Origin: Aliiroseovarius sp. PrR006
GTDB lineage: Bacteria; Pseudomonadota; Alphaproteobacteria; Rhodobacterales; Rhodobacteraceae
NCBI RefSeq assembly: GCF_010500215.1
Contig: NZ_JAAGOY010000004.1
Location: forward strand, 992,001 to 1,056,000
DNA length: 64,000 nt
Reading direction: 5' to 3'
Shown here: one piece after another, positions 59,687 through 64,000 of the stretch
Layout of the letters: the number at the start of each line of letters is the position of its first letter
Numbering within the stretch: the stretch's first letter is position 1
Notes under the pieces: generated by a model
Seen by the model: only the letters and a program-made list of their open reading frames with translations
What the model was told of the DNA's origin: nothing
The model's database searches: none
Translations under genes and position numbers: made by a program

Positions 59687-61273
59687 TTATTCGGCTGCAG
59701 TGCTTTGCTGCGCGGCAAGCCGAGCTTTTATCCAATCATCCAATGCGCTGATCTGTGCGCTGCTCATGCGCAGGCCAAGTTTGCTTCTGCGCCACACCAC
59801 ATCTTCGGCGGTGCGCACAAATTCGTTTTCCATAAGCCACTGCACTTCGCGCTGAAACAGGTCGGCGCCGAAGTCTTGGCCCAGGTCTTTTTTATCTTGG
59901 GCATTGCCCAGCACATCCGGCACCTCGGTGCCGTAGGCGCGCACAAGGCGCAAAGCCCAACGGTCGGACAAAAAGGCAAACGTCTGCTTGACCTGCGCCA
60001 CCAAAGCATCCACGCCATCCACCGCGAAATCTCCGCCGGGTAAGGCAACGCCAGCGGTCCAAGGTTTCGCCGTTACGGGCAGCACCTTTTCTATTTCTTC
60101 CATCGCGCCTTCAGCCAGACACCGATAGGTGGTGATTTTGCCGCCAAACACGTTCAGAAACGGCGCGCCGCGGGTCGTATCCAGCTTCAGCACATAGTCG
60201 CGCGTCGCCGCCGAGGCCGAGCTTGCGCCATCGTTGTAAAGTGGGCGTACACCGGAATAGGTCCAAACCACATCGTCCGCGCTGATTGGTTTTGCGAGGT
60301 ATTCATTGATGAAGGTGATCAGGTAGTCCCGCTCTTCGGGCGTGCATTCTGGCTTGATGGACGCATCGTCATGATCCTGGTCCGTTGTGCCGATCAGCGT
60401 GAAATCCGTTTCATAGGGAATGGCAAAAATGATCCGCCCGTCTGTGCCCTGGAAGAAGTAGCATTTGTCATGGTCAAACAACTTCTTGGTAACTATGTGG
60501 CTGCCTCGGACCAGACGCACACTGTCTTGCGAATTGCTACACAGTGTGGTGCGCAACACATCCCCAACCCAGGGACCACTGGCATTCACAACCATCGCGG
60601 CAGTCACGGTGGTCTTGTCACCTGTGTCGGCATTCTCCATCTCTACGTGCCAAATGCCGTCGCTTACCTCGGCACTGATGACCTTCGAGCGCGTCCGGAT
60701 TTGTGCGCCGCGCATCTGAGCATCGCGGGCATTCAGGACGACCAACCGAGAGTCTTCAACCCAGCAGTCCGAGTACTCGTAAGCCTTTTCAAACTTCGGG
60801 TTTAAACCTTTGCCTTCAATCGCTGAATGCAGGGCGATTCTAGACGTTGCAGGTAGAATTTCGCGTCCACCAAGATGGTCGTATATGAATAGGCCCAGGC
60901 GGATCATCCAAGCAGGGCGGCGGCCCTTCATCCACGGCATAACTGCGCCGAGCAGCTTGGACGTGGGCGTCGTCGTGTCAAAACGCATACTATCATGAAA
61001 CGGCAGAACAAAGCGCATGGGCCAAGAGATATGCGGCATTGCGCGCAGCAGGTTCTCTCGCTCGATCAACGCTTCACGCACGAGGCGGAACTCGAAGTAT
61101 TCAAGGTAACGCAAGCCGCCATGGAACAACTTCGTAGAAGATGCAGAGGTCGCCGATGCGAGATCATTCATTTCGGACAAGCAAACACGCAGACCGCGCC
61201 CTGTAGCGTCTCTGGCAATACCGCACCCGTTGATGCCGCCGCCAATGATCAAAAGATCAAAGTCCGGTGTCAT
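59687..61273 (-). CDS. glpD: Glycerol-3-phosphate dehydrogenase (FAD, respiratory)
   Basis: 528 aa. N-terminal FAD-binding DLLIIGGGINGCGIARDATG, family sequence TSASSTKLFHGGLRYLEYFE and a C-terminal helical domain are present. It oxidises glycerol 3-phosphate to dihydroxyacetone phosphate and passes electrons to quinone at the inner membrane. First gene of the glp operon on the minus strand, with GGGAGG upstream of the ATG, divergent from glpR. Confidence 0.94.
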   Translation of the reverse strand: MTPDFDLLIIGGGINGCGIARDATGRGLRVCLSEMNDLASATSASSTKLFHGGLRYLEYFEFRLVREALIERENLLRAMPHISWPMRFVLPFHDSMRFDTTTPTSKLLGAVMPWMKGRRPAWMIRLGLFIYDHLGGREILPATSRIALHSAIEGKGLNPKFEKAYEYSDCWVEDSRLVVLNARDAQMRGAQIRTRSKVISAEVSDGIWHVEMENADTGDKTTVTAAMVVNASGPWVGDVLRTTLCSNSQDSVRLVRGSHIVTKKLFDHDKCYFFQGTDGRIIFAIPYETDFTLIGTTDQDHDDASIKPECTPEERDYLITFINEYLAKPISADDVVWTYSGVRPLYNDGASSASAATRDYVLKLDTTRGAPFLNVFGGKITTYRCLAEGAMEEIEKVLPVTAKPWTAGVALPGGDFAVDGVDALVAQVKQTFAFLSDRWALRLVRAYGTEVPDVLGNAQDKKDLGQDFGADLFQREVQWLMENEFVRTAEDVVWRRSKLGLRMSSAQISALDDWIKARLAAQQSTAAE

Positions 61274-61349
61274 GATGTCCTCCCTGGTCGCCCCTCCTCA
61301 GAGGCGTGCTAAATTTGTGACAAAAATCGAGCGCAAAAGAAAGTAAATA

Positions 61350-61359
61350 ATGTTCGTTT
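61350..61359. promoter_or_regulatory. GlpR-type operator, glpD side
   Basis: ATGTTCGTTT matches the GlpR half-site word TGTTCG and lies 77 bp from the glpD start. The identical ten bases occur inverted at 61500-61509. Confidence 0.55.
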
Positions 61360-61499
61360 GTGATCGTTATCCTTAAGCCAATGTTATAAAAGTATAAAAT
61401 CAGAACTTCTGCGGCTGCCGCGTAACCATTTCGCACTCGCAGCACCGCTTTTTCCCACATTCACCACAAAGAATCGTGACTTCGCCACAAACCGCGATA

Positions 61500-61509
61500 A
61501 AACGAACAT
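61500..61509. promoter_or_regulatory. GlpR-type operator, glpR side
   Basis: AAACGAACAT is the exact reverse complement of the site at 61350 and lies about 22 bp before the glpR start, suiting autorepression. The rest of the 61274-61530 gap holds no gene. Confidence 0.55.
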
Positions 61510-61530
61510 AAGAGAAGAAAGGATGGAAAA

Positions 61531-62295
61531 TTGGTTCTGACTATTCGAAAGCCCGAAATCATTGCAATTGCTCGGCGCGAAGGCAAGGTTACCGTGGACG
61601 GGCTTGTCGACCATTTTGGCGTCACCCCCCAGACCATCCGCCGAGACCTGACCGAACTTGCTGAAACCGGAGAGCTTGAGCGCGTGCACGGTGGCGCGAT
61701 CTTGCCGTCGACGACGGTCAATATTGCCTACAATGAACGTCGGATGCTCAATCAAGCCTCGAAGGTCGACATTGCCAGTGCCTGCGCAAAAAGGATCCCT
61801 AATGATTGTGCAATCTTTCTGAATATCGGAACGACAACCGAGGCTGTCGCCTCCGAGCTGCTTAATCATGAAGGGCTGCTGGTGGTCACGAACAACATCA
61901 ATATTGCCAACATCCTATCGTCCAGTGATCAGATTGATGTGATCGTCACCGGCGGACAGTTGCGCCGGTCTGATGGGGGTCTCATCGGGGACCTTGCTCA
62001 GAATACAATCAATCAGTTTCGGTTTGATTACGCAATCATCGGCTGTTCGGCCCTGCGGCAGAATGGTGATTTAATGGATTTTGACATGCAAGAAGTCAGC
62101 GTGAGCAAAACCATCATCCGTCAAAGCGATCACGTCATGTTGGTCGCCGACAATTCCAAATTCGACAGAAAAGCCCCTGCCTTTGTCGCATCGATGCAGA
62201 GTATTTCGACGATTGTTACGGATAAGTCGGTTCCTGCGGACTGCAAAACACAATGCGATGTTTCTGGAACAGATATTGTCTATGCATCGAGTTGA
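61531..62295 (+). CDS. glpR: DeoR-family glycerol repressor
   Basis: 254 aa. The DeoR helix-turn-helix (GKVTVDGLVDHFGVTPQTIR, then RDLTELAETGELERVHGGA) is followed by the sugar-phosphate-binding domain (FLNIGTTTEAVASELL; VIVTGGQLRRSDGGLIG). It starts at TTG (61531) with AAGGA 8 nt upstream; the nearby ATG at 61524 leads at once to a stop. Divergent from glpD and expected to be released by glycerol 3-phosphate. An IS copy begins 3 bp after its stop. Confidence 0.92.
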   Translation: MVLTIRKPEIIAIARREGKVTVDGLVDHFGVTPQTIRRDLTELAETGELERVHGGAILPSTTVNIAYNERRMLNQASKVDIASACAKRIPNDCAIFLNIGTTTEAVASELLNHEGLLVVTNNINIANILSSSDQIDVIVTGGQLRRSDGGLIGDLAQNTINQFRFDYAIIGCSALRQNGDLMDFDMQEVSVSKTIIRQSDHVMLVADNSKFDRKAPAFVASMQSISTIVTDKSVPADCKTQCDVSGTDIVYASS

Positions 62296-62298
62296 TGA

Positions 62299-62866
62299 TG
62301 TGCTGTCAGACAAATTCGAACCACTCTCAGCCAGGCCAGCATCACTGCCCTTAATGCCGCGCAGAGATCGCGCCACTCGGCAAGAGCGGCGGCTCTGTTG
62401 AGCTTGAATTGATCTCTGTTCGACAGACTGCACTCGTGATTGAAGTGGTTGAAAACAGAAGAATGGGCGGCGACGAACTTCTGCAAACTTCGCATTCGTC
62501 GAAATAGGAGGTGTGAGTTCTCAATCCGGTTGTTCAAATAACGGCCAGTTGTCTGCTTTTCGGCATTCCCGATCTCCCGCATTGCTGCCCCGTAGGACCG
62601 AAGGCGATCTGTTACGACAAGCTCTGGCTGGCCGTATCGTTTCATCGCTTTCTTCAGGAATTTAAGGGCCGCACGCCTGCCTCGGCGCTTGGTGACAAAA
62701 CTTTCTAGAACTTCTCCTTCGTGATCGATCGCTCGCCACAGGTAGTGCCGCTCGCCGTTGATCTTCACGAACACCTCGTCCAGATGCCACTGCCATCTTG
62801 AAAAGGATCGAAGCTGTTGAATTCGATTTCTTCGGATCTCTGATACGAACACAGGGCCAATCCAGA
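62299..62866 (-). mobile_element. IS6-family copy 3, truncated
   Basis: The left end TGTGCTGTCAGA (62299-62310) is identical to that of copy 2. Similarity continues to about 62866 and then stops, so roughly 250 bp of the right end, including the transposase N-terminus, are missing. The element lies between glpR and dnaE2. The 75 bp from 62867 to 62941 show nothing recognisable. Confidence 0.8.
62299..62866 (-). pseudogene. IS6-family transposase fragment, copy 3
   Basis: The fragment encodes VSEIRRNRIQQLRSFSRWQW onward through the DDE core. At the codon where copies 1 and 2 have TGA this one has CGA (arginine). It carries a deletion after NRIENSHLLFRR, removing about nine residues, and its normal stop is changed (TAA to TTA), so the frame runs on through the IS end. 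Confidence 0.82.
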
Positions 62867-62941
62867 CCTTGATGGCCGGTGCAGTCGATGTCCGTTTCGA
62901 ACGTATTTTCCCGAATACTGCGCACTGCCTGAATGGCGGCT

Positions 62942-64000
62942 TCAGTGAAAATCTCGACTTGGGAACAACCGCTTTGCCTGATCGCGTGGATGCATGGCCC
63001 GGGCGGGATAACGGGCGTTTTTGGGGGTATCATCCGCGCGGGGGCCTTCGGTGGTTAGGGCTTCGGATTGGGGGTGCCCTAATTCGGACAGTTTATAGGA
63101 CAGATCCTCAACATTCTGCGCGATCAGATGCACCACGATCCCTTCACGTTGCAGATAGCCCGTGACGCGCAAGAGCCGCCCGCCCATGACGGCGCGCCGG
63201 AAACGCTCGTAAACTTTGGGCCAGACCACCACATTGCTGACACCCGTTTCATCTTCCAGCGTCAGGAAGATCACACCAGAGGCCGTGCCGGGGCGTTGGC
63301 GGGTGATGACCAGACCGCAGACACTGTGCTGGCCCAAGGGTATGTCTTGCAGGGATGCATGGGTCACAAGACCCGGAAGTGTAGGGCGCAATAGTTCCAT
63401 CGGGTGGGCGCGCAGGCTCAACCGAGTTGAAACATAGTCCTCGACCACCTCTTCGCCCAGTTGCATATTCGGCAATTGGACATCTGGTTCATCAATGCAT
63501 TCCCCATCAATCGGATCATTAAACAGGGGCAAAGGCGTGGGGCTTTGGATCGCCTTGACCTGCCAAAGCGCATCGCGTCGGGTCAGACCCATATCGGAAA
63601 ACGCATCCGCCTCGGCCAGGCGCGTCATCACATCTGGACGCAGACCCGCGCGCAGCCACAAGGCCTGCGGATCCGGGTAGCCATTGCCACGCGCCGCGAC
63701 GATCCAACCCGCGTCCTCTTCCTTGAACCCTTTGATCTGGCGAAACCCCAGACGCAACGCCAGCGCACCATCGGCACGGCGTTCCAGCGTGTTGTCCCAA
63801 TCGGAGTGATTTACACAGAGCGGGCGGGTTTCAACTCCATGTTCACGGACATCGCGCACGATCTGTGCAGGGGCATAAAATCCCATGGGTTGGGAGTTCA
63901 GTAAGGCACAGGCAAAAACCGCCGAATGATGACATTTCAGCCAAGCCGAAACATAGGCCAGCATGGCAAAGGCGGCTGCGTGACTTTCGGGAAAGCCATA
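62942..64000 (-). CDS. dnaE2: Error-prone DNA polymerase DnaE2, C-terminal part
   Basis: The frame is open to the window edge (YGFPESHAAAFAMLAYVSAW at the right), so at least 352 C-terminal residues are visible and the start is outside. The helix-hairpin-helix region and C-terminal OB domain (PGTASGVIFLTLEDETGVSN, WPKVYERFR, LLRVTGYLQREG) match the DnaE2/ImuC family. It makes the SOS-induced mutagenic polymerase with ImuA and ImuB, whose genes would lie to the right. The C-terminus is complete, with normal ending KRLFPSRDFH. Confidence 0.93.
   Translation of the reverse strand, partial: YGFPESHAAAFAMLAYVSAWLKCHHSAVFACALLNSQPMGFYAPAQIVRDVREHGVETRPLCVNHSDWDNTLERRADGALALRLGFRQIKGFKEEDAGWIVAARGNGYPDPQALWLRAGLRPDVMTRLAEADAFSDMGLTRRDALWQVKAIQSPTPLPLFNDPIDGECIDEPDVQLPNMQLGEEVVEDYVSTRLSLRAHPMELLRPTLPGLVTHASLQDIPLGQHSVCGLVITRQRPGTASGVIFLTLEDETGVSNVVVWPKVYERFRRAVMGGRLLRVTGYLQREGIVVHLIAQNVEDLSYKLSELGHPQSEALTTEGPRADDTPKNARYPARAMHPRDQAKRLFPSRDFH

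Noticed and set aside
1-64000. CRISPR array, tRNA, rRNA or prophage
   Set aside because: No regularly spaced direct repeats, no tRNA or rRNA genes recognised, and no phage structural genes.

Overview
The window looks like a chromosomal or large-replicon segment of a marine Rhodobacteraceae (Roseobacter-group) alphaproteobacterium. This is inferred from gene content and order: the bhcABCD/bhcR beta-hydroxyaspartate cycle, an ectoine catabolism cluster, a GlpSTPQUV-type glycerol ABC system, a PQQ alcohol dehydrogenase locus, DnaE2, and moderately GC-rich DNA with strong AAGGAG-type ribosome binding sites. No rRNA, tRNA or CRISPR array was seen.

Layout, left to right. (1) 1-761: the 3' part of a LysR regulator. 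(2) 811-7049: the complete beta-hydroxyaspartate cycle for glyoxylate assimilation (bhcD, bhcC, bhcB, bhcA on the minus strand, bhcR divergent), followed by a convergent (S)-ureidoglycine aminohydrolase that works just upstream of glyoxylate in purine/allantoin breakdown. (3) 7050-7713: a decayed zone with an AraC-type pseudogene and a possible IS end. (4) 7714-15212: a glucose-type ABC importer (gtsABCD-like) with glucokinase, divergent from an OmpR/EnvZ-type two-component pair, resembling the Pseudomonas gts/gltR/gtrS arrangement. (5) 15263-17773: an OpgB/LTA-synthase-like membrane sulfatase-fold enzyme. (6) 18100-26931: ectoine/5-hydroxyectoine catabolism, with a GntR regulator, an ArgE-type deacetylase and ectoine hydrolase on the minus strand, and eutB, eutC, asnC, ssd and atf on the plus strand. 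(7) 26983-27103: an IS6-type scar.

(8) 27242-48445: a large quinoprotein (PQQ) ethanol-type alcohol oxidation locus. It holds the PQQ-associated ABC system, a beta-propeller protein, cytochrome c-550 (PedF-like), an MxaJ/XoxJ-like binding protein, an ExaA-like dehydrogenase, an NAD aldehyde dehydrogenase, a second cytochrome c and a DUF779 protein. Its regulators are a LuxR-type response regulator, a NosP-like FIST sensor and a NahK/ErcS'-like hybrid kinase. A second minus-strand operon (NMT1/TauA-type ABC importer, NosR-like flavin/iron-sulfur membrane protein, ApbE flavin transferase) is divergent from exaA. A GAC-N4-GTC inverted repeat recurs upstream of several of these transcription units.

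(9) 48489-50846: two degenerate 818-bp IS6-family copies flanking a PACE-family efflux gene. (10) 50878-62295: the glycerol regulon (glpR divergent from glpD-S-T-P-Q-U-V-K plus an unusual iron-type alcohol dehydrogenase). (11) 62299-62866: a truncated third IS6 copy. (12) 62942-64000: the C-terminal part of error-prone polymerase DnaE2.

Taken together the window is a catabolic archipelago for small marine substrates (glyoxylate, ureides, glucose, ectoines, short alcohols, glycerol). Most modules keep their regulator divergent from the operon, with recognisable palindromes in the shared promoter. I did not find a wholly new system. The most unusual points are the flavinylated NosR-like/ApbE/ABC operon tied to a quinoprotein dehydrogenase, the shared palindrome that may define the alcohol regulon, the rewired ectoine cluster, two parallel dehydratase/imine-reductase pairs, and the iron-type dehydrogenase lacking one metal-binding histidine.
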